DNA from: Coprinellus micaceus
Taxonomy: Eukaryota; Basidiomycota; Agaricomycetes; Agaricales; Psathyrellaceae
NCBI GenBank assembly: GCA_951394405.1
Contig: OX596339.1
Coordinates: 3,720,001 to 3,784,000 of the forward strand
Direction: 5' to 3'
DNA: 64,000 bases
Part shown: positions 1 to 10,499 of the stretch, in pieces
Position numbering within the stretch: the first letter of the stretch is position 1
Layout of the letters: the number at the start of each line of letters is the position of its first letter
Notes under the pieces: model-generated
Database searches by the model: none
Seen by the model: the letters and a program-made list of their open reading frames with translations, nothing else
What the model was told of the DNA's origin: nothing
Position numbers and translations under genes: made by a program

Positions 1-321
1 AGCGTCTGTGGACTTCCTGATAGCTTCTTTCCCGTAGTGGGAACGCTTGCCGCGGGGTAGAAGGTGGTAATGGAAGTTGATACGTACTCCTGAGTATCAG
101 GAGGGGTAGTGGAATGTAAGTAGCGAAACGTAAATAGCGAAAGTGAAGATAGTGAAAATGTGAAGGGAGATAGGCTTCAGGTGGAGATATCACACGAGAA
201 GAGGCCGTAGGCTATGGGCGATCGAGGGGCAGTGGAGCGGTTACCGCGGTGTCTGATAACGGATGGCGTGATCAGAGGAGCCCGGGGCTCATAACTTGTA
301 GAACGATGCAAGTATGACCCA

Positions 322-425
322 CTGTAAGTGGGGAGAGTTCGATGTTAGATTGAAAGTAAGTAGGGTATACAAGATACGCACCTGTAAGTGGGGAGAGTTC
401 GATGGGGACTCACCCACTTACAGTG
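322..425. repeat. Direct plus inverted short repeat
   Basis: A 23-bp word beginning CTGTAAGTGGGGAGAG occurs at 322-344 and 382-404, exactly 60 bp apart. The reverse complement of its core, CCCACTTACAGTG, is at 413-425. The first copy also forms a small hairpin, CCCACT-GTA-AGTGGG. No gene covers it. Confidence 0.7.
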
Positions 426-443
426 TGGACTATATACTGTGGA

Positions 444-606
444 GAACAATAGATAACCTATATGCGGAACAATAGGAAAGAACAATAGACGTTCCATAAG
501 TAGAGAACAATAGCAGTGAATGGAGATAAGGTGGAGATAAGAGAACAATAAGTGCGAGTATAATGGGAATAATACAAAGTGGTTGTTGTTCTCTGTAGAA
601 CAATAG
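444..606. repeat. Cluster of GAACAATAG words
   Basis: Five exact GAACAATAG words (444-452, 467-475, 480-488, 505-513, 598-606) and one GAACAATAA (543-551) lie in 163 bp of AT-richer sequence. Spacing is irregular, so this is not a simple microsatellite. Bases 1-660 otherwise show no credible gene. Confidence 0.65.
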
Positions 607-699
607 AAGATAAGTAAAACGTTCGAAATAGAGGTATTCTTTGTAGAGATAGAGTTGACATGAGCATTGTCTTCCAACACAACCACACATCCCCTCCTC

Positions 700-1000
700 G
701 ATATACGTTTCAAGTTCCAAACGACAGGCCAGTGAACGCCGTGGATTCAAGGCTTTATGTTCACGAACCCAGGCAAAGCGCTCGCGGCGAGTGTGATACT
801 GAGTATGGGTTGCACGACCGTCGTCAGGGACACCTCCTACTCCAGCACCCTCCTTATCAAACTTGTCGACACCGAACCCTACTTACACCACCTTTACTGC
901 ACCACCGTCCGGGCTTCGGGCCCTCATCGTCGATTCTCGGGCTCGTCCACGTGTCGAGCAAGGCCGATAACAGCAGCCCAACCGGGGAGGACACTCCCAA
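700..1000 (+). repeat. Spacer block C, copy 1
   Basis: An ATG at 805 opens a short frame beginning M-G-C-T-T-V-V, matching the block-C frames at 13795, 19608 and 28349. Similarity fades within about 15 codons. Probably a decayed copy. Confidence 0.5.
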
Positions 1001-1015
1001 CCGGTGCGAAGACGA

Positions 1016-1803
1016 CGACCTTTCAACCGACCTGATGGACCTTTACGCCGGATCCCTCAGAGTGTCCATTCATCGAGGAGGCTCGATGGGATCCGGGGTC
1101 GGTGTAGGCAAGGAGGAGGGTAGGAGGTAGGAGGTAGCTAACGGGGAGAGCTGACTCGGTGCGCGGGGGCACCAGCATTCGAGGGCACGATGAGGAGGGA
1201 TGATTCATTTCGGGTTCTTCGGCTGGAACAGTACGTTTTGTTCCATTCGTCCCACCCGCATATCTCAAAATATGTATTCTCCTCTCTGATATTAGATCTA
1301 TCACAGCTTTGAAGACGCATATTTCGCATTTCGACGACGAGAGCGCTCTTGACAGCTGTCTACAATGGTCGTCTCAACTCCCGCTCTATCCTTTCCGATC
1401 CGACGACGCCGACCTTTCCACCAACCTGAAGGTTCTTACGCTGGCCCCCTCAGAGCGTCGATTCATCGAGGACGCTCGATGGGACCCGGGGTCGGCGTGT
1501 GCGAGGAGGGGGGTAGGAGTTAGGAGGTGGTTATCAGGGGAACTGTGGCTGCGGTGCGTAGAGGCGCCAGCCTCCGCGGGCAAAGTGGAGAGGAGGTAGT
1601 GGTTTAGGCCGTTTGGCTGGAAGCCTGGAACGGTATGTTTTGTTCGATTCTTCTCACCCACTGTTCTCAACATATTGATTCCCCCCTCCGACATTAGAAT
1701 CTACCTCGGCTTTGAAGGCACGCATTTCGCAATTCGATGAGAGCGCCTTTCACAACTGTCTACATTGGTCGTCTCTAACTCCCATCCCCTTCGAGTTATC
1801 CCA
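1016..1803. repeat. Two-copy tandem duplication, period 394 bp
   Basis: Bases from 1016 and from 1410 start with the same CGACCTTTC word and stay alignable for nearly 400 bp. Shared stretches include 'CAGAGYGTC...ATTCATCGAGGA', the GT[AR]YGTTTTGTTC splice-donor-like stretch and the CAACTGTCTACA region. Divergence is roughly a fifth of positions by eye. No intact coding frame spans either copy. Confidence 0.7.
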
Positions 1804-2272
1804 TCTCCTCACTCAACTATCTTCTCATGGCCCCACGCAATTATCACTCCGATGGATCCCAACTAATTACAACAAAGTTTCGATTCATCGACAACCTTCG
1901 TCACCATCCCCTACCACTCTCCACGATCCCGGAGTCAATCTCGTATCTGCGATGTGAGATTTCACTGACTCTGTGTCGAAGAGCCTTAAATACCTGGGAG
2001 CTTTCGTACAATGCGGGCTCCGAATACAATCGTTCTGCACACACCTCCTCCTCCTCGCAAGCTTCTCGACGTTTAATCTTCCTGAGAACGGCGTCAAACC
2101 TGCCGACTCGGCCCCAAGTGACACTTCGTGTGTGGCAAGGGTGCTCGCTCTCCCCGAGGAATTCCTCACCACACACAACAACCATCCCAAGCATCAATCG
2201 GCCACGACACCTACCTCCGCTCCGACGGCCCAAGTCGTTGCACACCCGCCGCCCTCGCCCAAGTGAACGTGT

Positions 2273-2330
2273 AAACAGCGGGCCCCTTTGGCGTTGACGC
2301 TTCGTCAGGGCGAAGGGCTCCCTATTTCCT
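2273..2330 (+). repeat. Spacer block E, copy 1
   Basis: Matches the shared word pattern of a spacer block found six times, with a core like GTCGAGGCGAGGGTCT. This copy is about 340 bp before the NLR-1 start. Confidence 0.5.
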
Positions 2331-2548
2331 TCCAGAAGGCGCCGCCTTGGATGGATGAGTCGGCGGTGGCTAGTTCGCTGGTGCCCCAGCTCATGGAGAT
2401 AGATGTCTCCAGCTTCAGCGATGAGATCTGTTGTGGGCGCAGATGGGTCAGGCACTTTCTAGTCGGCTATCGGCTCATTTGTTCGCACCATAACTGCCTA
2501 TCGCCGTCTCCCCTGCTTGACGTTGGGGTGAGATAAATTGGAAATAAG

Positions 2549-2669
2549 GGATAGGCGCCCAGCTGAGTCAGGACCTCGCAGCGTGTCACCTGCCGAATTG
2601 AGATGCTGTTGAAGGCGTTGAGAAGATGCGGTGCTCTGTTCTTTGCCCTTTACCACCACCACCCAAGCT
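2549..2669 (+). promoter_or_regulatory. Proximal promoter and leader of NLR-1
   Basis: Contains the conserved block ATAGGCGCCCAGCTGAGTCA. The bZIP-type box here is the canonical AP-1/Gcn4 form TGAGTCA (2564-2570), 100 bp before the ATG. A pyrimidine-rich CTTTACCACCACC leader precedes the start codon, as in the other five NLR genes. Confidence 0.6.
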
Positions 2670-4883
2670 ATGCCCCGCAACGCCTCTACCATCAACGTCG
2701 GCAAGGCCGACTTCGTCGATGCTGAACACTACCACAACCGGGCGACGACTTCAAACATACTTCAAGTTACTCGTGAGTACTGAAGCGCCTGAGGGGCGAC
2801 GGCCACAGTTTTTCTGCGAGCGATTCGCTGATGAATCCGCCCAGACGGAGCTCACTACTTTAGCAAGACCAAAATCAAGGCTGGCGTGTACAATGACAAT
2901 CGCGTCGAACCCGCCGTGTCTGACCCTATTGAGAGTGAGTGGGAACATGTCCCAAAAACGAGTCAGAGCGCCCAAGCTGACCATGATCCCATAGAGCTCT
3001 ACGCCCATATCGCCCCAGCGGCTATGCATAACTCCGCTGCGCGAGTCGATGCACCCAAGTGCCACCCCGAAACAAGGGAGGCCGTCCAAGACAACATTTT
3101 CAGCTGGATGTCCAGCGGCGTGACGAGCGCAGCACCACAGCTTACTGAGGAGATTCTATGGCTGACGGGGCCAGCGGGGTCGGGGAAGACGGCCATTATG
3201 GGAACGGTGTCGGACAAACTCCAGAAGAAACAACAGTTGGCAGCGACTTTCTACTTCTCATCGTACAAGGGAATAGCAGAAACAATGTCAAAGCGACGCT
3301 TCGTAGCGACACTCGCTTACCAACTCGCCGTGCACCCATCCTTGAAGGAACGACTTTCACCACCAATGCTTTCGGCTGTTCGAGAGAATCCAGCCATATT
3401 TGATATGAATCTGAAGCAACAACTCGAAGTGCTTGTCCTCCAGCCTCTACGAGTCTCCGAGGGCAATTCAAGCTCGACATCAAGCCCACGCATGGCCATC
3501 ATTGTTGACGGAGTAGATGAGTGCGGGGAAGCCGCATACGGTGACTCTGCTCGGTCAAGGCAGGATGACCATATCGAAGTCCTGAAGGTCCTCCTGCATG
3601 CGGTCAGGGACCCTGCGTTCCCCTTCCGCGTCGTCATCGCTAGCCGCCCGGAGACATGGATCCGCGGATTTCTTGTTGATCTCGGTGCAAGCGCCGTCAC
3701 AGAAATATTCCTCGATGACAAGTACAGTCCCGACGACGACATCCGGCTGTTCCTCAAATCCAAGTTTGCTGACCTATGTCGGCGATATGGGCTTGATCCT
3801 TCGATGTGGCCCACAGAAGCGGCCATTTGTAAGCTAGTGGAGGATGCATCTGGCCAGTTCATCTATGTTGTGACTGTCCTCCGCTTCATAGACACGCCCG
3901 GAACACCTCCACAAGCGCAGCTTGAAATTGTTTTCAAGATCAACCCAGAGGACAAGTCGAATCCGTTCAGCGTGTTAGACGCGCTTTACACTTCGATTAT
4001 ACGACTGAGCCCCAGTCCAGAAGGCTCCGTGCTTTGGCTGAAAGCTCTACACTTGCTCCGACAGAGGGTAGGCCACTTGGATCCTTCGGCGTGGACTATC
4101 GATCGGATATTCGAGTCGAGTGCAGGGCAAGCACAGATCCTCCTCGGCGGGCTCCCATCATTGGTTCATTGCGCTAAGCATAGCACAATGGACGCCAACT
4201 CGGCGGATTATGGGAGAAAGCTGCGCCTGTCAGCCACGCTCATTCCCAAGGTTGGCTGGACAACGTCCTATGGTTTCTATCACAAGTCATTCCTCGACTA
4301 CCTCGAAGACCGTTTGCGATGTAGGGTTGTCTTTCCTAGCATCGGAAATGACGAGGTCGAACGGTGGCTAGGGGGTCGCTTTGCTCAAACCCTGAAATGT
4401 GGAGTGCATGAAAACTTTACCAGATTGCCCCTTCAGCTGACGGTATGTGCGCAGGTGATGGTCCCGAAGCCCCGATAAATCCAGCATTGCTCTTAGTTTT
4501 CCAGAGATGTTTCCTCGATATTTTGGTTCACGTTTCAGGAACGGCGGGAGCGATACGTTGGAGGATGGATGATGATATCCTTTCCCAGTGCGAACCGACT
4601 GTATGGCTTGATGTGCCGAAACGAGCCTCATCTGCATTCAAGTGGGATGGTGCCTTCGCGGGAAACCTATACGTTCTAGTGCACAAGAATGTGGGCATTT
4701 TTGGTAGTCCATTTCATAGTACTGACCAGTATCCAGTGCCGTTTTCACCTTCCATGCAATCCAGGCTGCAAACGATGGAGGCAGGCGATCTCAAATTTTC
4801 TCGAGGACGAATGGCAACGATATGGCTGGAGCTCACTTGACCTCCTGCTCGACAGATTCAACATCAGACGCTTACGATATTGA
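2670..4883 (+). CDS. NLR-1: NACHT-domain STAND NTPase
   Basis: Predicted exons 2670-2772, 2845-2934, 2995-4398, 4455-4690 and 4737-4883 give 659 residues; all introns are GT-AG and frames close at every junction. Residues 1-64 (exons 1-2) are a short Asn-rich segment, the most divergent of the six. The NACHT exon has Walker A GPAGSGKT near 123-130, Walker B AIIVDGVDEC near 232-241, the sensor-1-like ASRPETW near 280, and the YHKSFLDYL motif near 492. The last exon starts CRFHLPCNPGCKRWR and ends LLLDRFNIRRLRY. Fungal NACHT proteins are known as intracellular receptors in allorecognition or defence; that role is inferred here. The linker before Walker A is seven residues longer than in NLR-2 to NLR-5, shared with NLR-6. 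Splicing is from sequence, not transcripts. Confidence 0.85.
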
Positions 4884-5075
4884 GCTTCCTCCACTGGACA
4901 CCCATCCTGCGGTGACCCCCTTCGCTCAACAGGTGAGATCTCATTACCTCGCTCCCTGGTCCCAAGTTAACCCGACACCCAGTATCACTTGTCGACTCGA
5001 AGGGGAGAAGTGGGATAACCTTAGTGCTGCTACGGCCATGCCACCTGGAGCATCGCTAGCTGGGGAATGAGACCC
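4884..5075 (+). other. 3' flank of NLR-1 with likely 3' UTR intron
   Basis: A donor CAACAG|GTGAGA at 4932/4933, 49 nt after the stop, is followed by an acceptor CCCAG near 4982. NLR-4 and NLR-6 keep the same donor and an acceptor at the matching place, so the spliced 3' UTR is probably ancestral for this subgroup. Confidence 0.45.
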
Positions 5076-5449
5076 GTTGCCACAAGTGCAGCCCTTTGTT
5101 TTGTATTTATACAACCCCCCTTTGTAACAGTTCTCGCATCTATGAGAGTGCATCCCCGAGAAATCCGGATCCTGTCTGGCGTCCTGCATTCCACACAGAC
5201 TCTTACAACAAGGCCCTCCCCATCCGCAGGTTTGCCTTTCTTGTCCTCTCATCTGAAGCCTCCTGCACACCACCGTCGATCATCACTACGCTCCCCCGGC
5301 TTTCACGTCCTCCGGCCCCCAAACTCTATGTGCCCATCGTCGATGAGGGAGTCCATCACCATGCCCAGCGGTCCTGCGAGAGCAACTGCAGACGTCAGCA
5401 CTCCTGACGAAGGCCCCCCAGCCAGCTCCGGTCTCCCCCAAGCCTCTGT

Positions 5450-5600
5450 TGGTGGGAGGCGTAGGTCATTCGCTAACTCGGCAACGGATCGTCTTTTGAA
5501 ACATTCCCCAGATGTTGAATACATGAGAACCCGCGGCGTTGTGTGCCCCTTTTTGAATCCTGGCGATTCCAAGTACTTCCAAGAACGATGCCTGTTGGGG
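5450..5600. repeat. Spacer block F, copy 1
   Basis: The stretch with ATCGTCTTTTGAAACATTC and CCAGATGTTGAA recurs at 18120-18290 and 26725-26900. No conserved reading frame was found among the three. Confidence 0.55.
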
Positions 5601-5649
5601 GCCTCGCTTCTTGACTGGAGTATACGGAAGCGAGATAAGAGTCGAGTGA

Positions 5650-6170
5650 GGAGGTGAACGTGTGGAAGGATTGGAAGGAAATCTCTCAGATGCAACGCAG
5701 GGGACGAGTGCCTGAAAGTGAGCATGGGTCGAGCAGGGTCGGGGCCCGTTGGCCTATGGACACTGCCATCTTGATGATGAGGCGAAAGTCGTAGGCATAC
5801 GGAGCCGTTGACAGGGTGGATATCGAGATGGAGCAGCGTGGAGTGATAGTCCGGCTACTAGAAATCAGAGAGCGGCGGGAGGGGGACGAGATATGTTGGG
5901 GTTGGGCAAGAGCGCGAAAGGGTGGCTTCTAGCGGGGAGCTATAGGTGCAAAGAACGGGAAAGGGATCGACGGGGAAGAGTCTCGAGGGAAGCGGGATCC
6001 ATAATCGAGCTGGACTGTTTACCATTCCGTCTCGACGTGCTCGAGCAAGGAACGGTGCCGGAGGCGGGAGAAGATCACAGAAAAGGAGGACCCAAGGGAG
6101 GCCTTGGAACTCGAGTGGTTGAGCCTGGTGTGAAGACATGAGACGAGGGGGAGAAGCACAGACCAGATGT
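5650..6170. repeat. Spacer block A, copy 1
   Basis: Matches 18330-18720 and 26920-27300 over phrases such as GATTGGAAGGAAATCTCTCAGATGCA and GACGTGCTCGAGCAAGGAAC. On the - strand the frame P-P-P-A-P-F-L-A-R-A-R-R-D-G is open in this copy and in the copy near 27150 but closed near 18600, so coding is doubtful. Confidence 0.5.
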
Positions 6171-6185
6171 TCTGCTTTTGCAGTC

Positions 6186-6335
6186 GCGGTTCGGACAACG
6201 GCCTTACGGATCACCGAACTCAAGCCGAGATTGTGCTGGGACTGCAGCCTTTCCACGACATCAAAGGAGAAGGGACGCGTTTTCAGGACTTGGTAACGCG
6301 TCTATCTAAACTTGCTACCCCTGGCGCGTCCCTCA
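6186..6335 (+). promoter_or_regulatory. Block M copy 1: ACGCGT doublet
   Basis: ACGCGT at 6275-6280 and 6296-6301 (21 bp start to start), then GGCGCGTCC at 6323. The third box is 27 bp after the second instead of 48-49 as in the other five copies, so about 22 bp are missing. An upstream GGATCACCGAACTC stretch is shared with other copies. Confidence 0.6.
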
Positions 6336-6499
6336 TCACGCGGCCTGAAGGCGAAGGATCACCTGCACCCCAATTTGGGTCCGGACACCGGCATCGCCGC
6401 CACGACTAATGGCAATGGAGTGGGCGCTTGTCGTCGACCACCACCACCGCTCCCCAACAGCGACCCCAGACAGACTCGACCAATGGCCCAGAAGTGCCC

Positions 6500-6830
6500 C
6501 AGTTGACCACGGAAGATACTTAATTCGACCCATCGAACCCCAGGGAGACCAACCTCACGACGGATCCATTGGGCGAAGATGATCGTTGCTTCGACTCCGG
6601 TCCCCTCCACGCCGCCTCTCTCTCTGAGAACCAGCTGAATGCAGTACCGAAGTGGAACGACGGATATGCACGGAGAGGAAGGGAGGAATGGGGTCCGGCT
6701 GACGGAGAGGGTCGAGAGGCTTTGGGTCGACTGGATGCGAAAGGTACGTTTTCTTCGACCTATGCTGTCTGCCTCTCTGACCATATCTGCTCCTCCGTAT
6801 TCAGTCAGTGCTCCTGACATCATGTGACTC
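6500..6830 (+). other. Block B copy 1: conserved spliced unit, unknown
   Basis: A candidate intron 6744-6804 (61 nt, AAG|GTACGT...TTCAG|TCAGTG) lies where four paralogous blocks also have GT...AG introns of 54-62 nt. Upstream an ATG at 6639 opens 35 codons to the donor, containing R-V-E-R-L-W-V-D-W. After splicing the frame stops 14 codons later. Could be a tiny protein or a non-coding transcript. Confidence 0.4.
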
Positions 6831-7017
6831 TCTCGAGCATTCCTAGAATCGTCGGTGCCACAGAACCGCTTCTGCTTTACTTAAACCGCCGACTCACTCA
6901 TGCTCACCCCTCCCCACCTACAATCATCCCTCCCTGAGTGGATTCCAGATATACGATGCCTCGAGGCTTTGTCCACCCCGGTCTCAGGCTGCGCATGGGA
7001 CAAGCCATTCCCACAGG

Positions 7018-7185
7018 TACCAGCGTGGCCCAGGTCACATATAGGCGCCCAGCTTAGTCAGCGCCTGCAGCGTGTGACCTGCCTGAATTGAATAGCAAGA
7101 CAGCTGTCGGAGGCGTGGTGGACACGCGGCATTCACTCATTACCCCTTACCCTTTACCACCACTACCCCTACCACCGTGCCAGCT
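7018..7185 (+). promoter_or_regulatory. Proximal promoter and leader of NLR-2
   Basis: Core ATAGGCGCCCAGCTTAGTCA with a TTAGTCA box (7054-7060) 126 bp before the ATG. Upstream bases from about 6990 (GGGACAAGCC, GGTACCAGCGTGGCCCAGG) are shared with NLR-4 and NLR-5 but not with NLR-3 or NLR-6. Confidence 0.6.
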
Positions 7186-9414
7186 ATGCTTGACAACGCC
7201 TCTCACTTGAACGTAGGGGATGTCACTCAGGTCAACACCCGCGGCTACAATCGTTCAGGATCGAGCACAGTGAACGTTGGCGGTGAGTCCTGGCGGAGTG
7301 ATGGGCGTGATAAAGGTATCGACGAGCTGAGCGATTCGTCTAGATGGCGGTCAATTCTCGAACAAGGTAGATATACACGCGGGAGTTTATCAAGAGATCC
7401 GTGGGGACGACCCTACTTTGAAGGGTGGGTAGATACAGTTGTGGGTGTATAGACAGGCACATGGCTCACCTTGCTCCGACAGAGCTCTACGCGCACATCG
7501 CCCCAGCGGCTATGCACAACTCCGCTGCGCGAGTCGATGCGCCCAAGTGTCATGAAGACACAAGGAAGGCCGTTCAGGACGACATCTTCAGCTGGATGTC
7601 CCGTGGCACCCCTGATGAAGTGCTATGGCTGACGGGGCCGGCAGGGACGGGGAAAACAGCGATTATGGGGACGGTGTCGGACAAACTCGAGAAGCAAGGG
7701 CACCTGGCGGCTACCTTTTACTTCTCGTCGTGTAAGGGGACGGCAGAAACGATGTCAAAGCGACGCTTCGTGACAACGCTCGCTTACCAGCTTGCCGTAC
7801 ACCCAAGCTTGCAGGACGAGCTTTCGCCCCCAATCCTTTCAGCCGTTCGACAGAATCCTGCGATATTCGACATGAGTTTGAAGCGGCAGCTCGAGGTTCT
7901 CATCCTACAGCCTTTGCGAGCCTCCCGGGCCCATTCAGGATCGGCATCGAGTTCACCTATGGTCATCCTTATCGATGGAGTAGACGAATGCGGGGAGGCC
8001 GTGTATGAAGGCTCGGGTGGGTCAAGGCAGGACGACCAGGTCGAAGTCCTCTCAGTCCTCCTAGAGATGATCAACGAGCCCATCTTCCCCTTCCGCATCA
8101 TTATCGCCAGCCGCTCCGAGACCTGGATCCGCACATTCTTTGCCGATGCTGGCCCCGGCGTGGCCACCGAGATCTTCCTGGACAGCAAGTACAGTCCCGA
8201 TGACGACATTCGGTTATTCCTCAAGTCCAAGTTCGCTGCGCTCTGTCGGCGACATGGTCTTGACCCTTCAATGTGGCCCTCAGAAGAGGTCATCGCCCAG
8301 TTAGTTCAGGACGCATCTGGCCAGTTTATCTACGTTGCCACTGTCCTTCGCTTCATCGACACGCCTGGAACCCTTCCCCAGGACCTGCTCAAGATTGTGC
8401 TGAGGGCCAAGCCACAAGACACACGGAGACCCTTCGCCATCTTGGATGCCCTCTATACTTCAATCCTAATGTCAAGCCAGAGCCCTTATGAGTCGGTCCT
8501 CTGGCTCAAAGCTCTAGTCCTGGTCAAAAGACACATGGCTGCCCCTTCCTCGGCATGGGCTGTTGACCGCCTGTTCGAGTCGAGTCCAGGGCAAGCACGG
8601 ATACTCCTTCTGCTCCCGTCCCTGATTCATATCCCCAACTTGAAAGCAGAGCCTGATGAAACTTTGCAATACGGGGTCAACTCCTCATATTATGGGAGGG
8701 AGCTGTCCCAAGCCACAGGAGTGCTCATTCCTCCTCAAGTCGGCTGGACGAGCTCCTACTCTTTCTACCACAAGTCCTTCCCTGACTATCTCGAAGACCA
8801 TCTTCGATGTGGGGCCGCCTTTCCTGATATCGACGATGGGAAGGTCCAGCAGTGGTTATGGGGGCGCATTTCTCGAACCTTAAAGTGTTGAGTAAACATT
8901 TTATCAACGCTCCGTCCTTCCAGCTAACACCGTGTGTGCAGGCGGTGGTGCTGAAGTGTCGATAGATCACCCGGGGCTTGCCTTGACCTTTAAAAGGTGC
9001 CTCCTGGACCTTCTCTTTTTCTTTACCGATTGTGCTTCCGACTGGGCCAATACACTCGACAATGACACCTTCGCCGAGAGCCAGCCAAGCCAATGGCTTC
9101 CTGTGCCGAAAACAATTCCATCTGTGAACGGCGATTACGACCAGTGCGTCATACAAGCATGTTTCCATTTCGCGCATAAAACCGTGGGTCTTTTCTGGAT
9201 AGTGTCTCGCCATATCAGGATGCTGATGACAATATCGATACAGTGCCGCTCCCATCGCCCATGTGGTCGGGGCTGTAAAAGATGGAGGAAGGCAATCTCA
9301 GAGCTTCCGAGTGGCGATTGGAAAAACAAAGACTGGAGCTCGCTCGACCTCTTCCTCGATAGGTTCTCCATCCGGCCTCTTAAAGTCAACAGTTTACTCT
9401 CGGAAACATTTTGA
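7186..9414 (+). CDS. NLR-2: NACHT-domain STAND NTPase
   Basis: Exons 7186-7282, 7344-7424, 7483-8886, 8942-9183 and 9244-9414 give 664 residues. The start is the ATG at 7186; the in-frame GTG at 7177 is not needed. Exon 1 encodes the class-I segment MLDNASHLNVGDVTQVN..., exon 2 DGGQFSNKVDIHAGVYQEIR. Walker A GPAGTGKT is near 111-118, Walker B VILIDGVDEC follows, then ASRSETW and YHKSFPDYL. The last exon begins CRSHRPCGRGCKRWRK and runs about 10 residues past the usual RL ending. The front half of the NACHT exon resembles NLR-1/NLR-6, the rear half (PQDLLKIVLRA) resembles NLR-3, pointing to recombination or gene conversion. Receptor role is inferred from the family. Confidence 0.85.
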
Positions 9415-9985
9415 TGTTTCCTGTGTTCCTTCCTCGATTGTTCAGCAGATTATCGGCTTCCATAGCTATCGTTCAGTCTCCCTCGCGGATCCCGTACATA
9501 TTGAATTCTTAACTCAGCACATAATCAATATCAGTGTAGTCCATGCCCAGTTCGAGTTCTGCACCCTCCGCGCATGCCTACCCCCATCACCAGCGTAATA
9601 GCACCTCATTCCTTATACCACAACCGATTACATTCCCTTCAAGTTTAATTTATGTCGACATGAAGTCAGAAGTTCTAGTTCTTTCACCTGTTTGCAAGGC
9701 GGCAGGGGGAGGCTGCGTGAATGGTGAGTTGTAGAGTGAGCTTCCGACTCGCTAAACGCAAGTACAAGGCGATTAGAGGAGAATTTCACTTGTCCGGACT
9801 GTCCCAACATTGTTTCCGCGGTTCTGGAATCTATGTCTGAGCCAATAAGCCAATTGGAGGCAGAACCCTGGACCATCGATCAGAATCTCGGCTTTGAGGC
9901 CTCGCGTTGCCCCTCACCAGAATCTATTGTGTGTCAGGGAGCAGGAGGGGCGTCAAGCTCAGGAAGGGGGACTGCCTCGCTGTTA
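9415..9985. other. Intergenic stretch after NLR-2
   Basis: No coding frame or repeat that I could support. It probably includes the NLR-2 3' UTR. Confidence 0.3.
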
Positions 9986-9989
9986 TCAA

Positions 9990-10490
9990 CAGATGCCGTC
10001 CCGAGTCATTGAATGGCCTGACGAATGTACATATCGTGTAATGTTCGGCGTTCCGATGTCGTGTCGTCGACTACGGTCAAAGTACGTTCATGCGGACATC
10101 GAGAACGGGAGGGAAGACGGTGAATTCTCTTTTCAACACGTGAAGCACCGTCGGTTGACCTGAATGCGTTTCGGCGAAACCACGTTAAAGGAAAGCAGAG
10201 TGGCCCTCCCAGCTAGCTGTCAAACGAGCAGGTTGAGAGAGGGGCACGACTAGAGAACGTCGATCTGAGCCATTGAAAGCAGGGTCTTTTTGGAGTCGGG
10301 GGTGCGTTGATAAGTGGTTGATGGAGCGACCTGGGGAGCGGGGTTTCGATGGATTTTAAGGGTGGAAGAAACGCGCGAGAAAGGGATGGGATTGCAAAAT
10401 AGTAGCTGGACTCGGAGGCGTTGGATTGGGGATGTGATCGAGCGGGAGTCAATTGTCGGTCCAAGGCATCGATGCTTGGATCGAACCCGG
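9990..10490. repeat. Spacer block D, copy 1
   Basis: Aligns with 17170-17690: both contain GATGTCGTGTCGT, CCCTCCCAGCTAGC and GCAGGGTCTTTTTGGAGTCG. On the - strand both keep P-T-P-K-R-P-C-F followed by W-L in one frame. The block occurs only after NLR-2 and NLR-3, the two genes with the PQDLLKI rear half. Confidence 0.6.
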
Positions 10491-10499
10491 CGACGAATA

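Noticed and set aside
430..750. Overlapping - strand frames at the left end
   Set aside because: Three frames overlap, are rich in Leu/Tyr/Ser from the AT repeats, and have no homologues in the window.
1827..2455. Frames of 150-184 codons on both strands
   Set aside because: They overlap one another, are Arg/Pro/Ser-rich and lack motifs or splice support; typical of chance frames in GC-rich spacer.
3317..3862. Long - strand frames opposite the NACHT exons (also 7784-8293, 21689-22168, 39210-39755)
   Set aside because: They mirror the conserved NACHT codons in antisense and recur only because the + strand is conserved.
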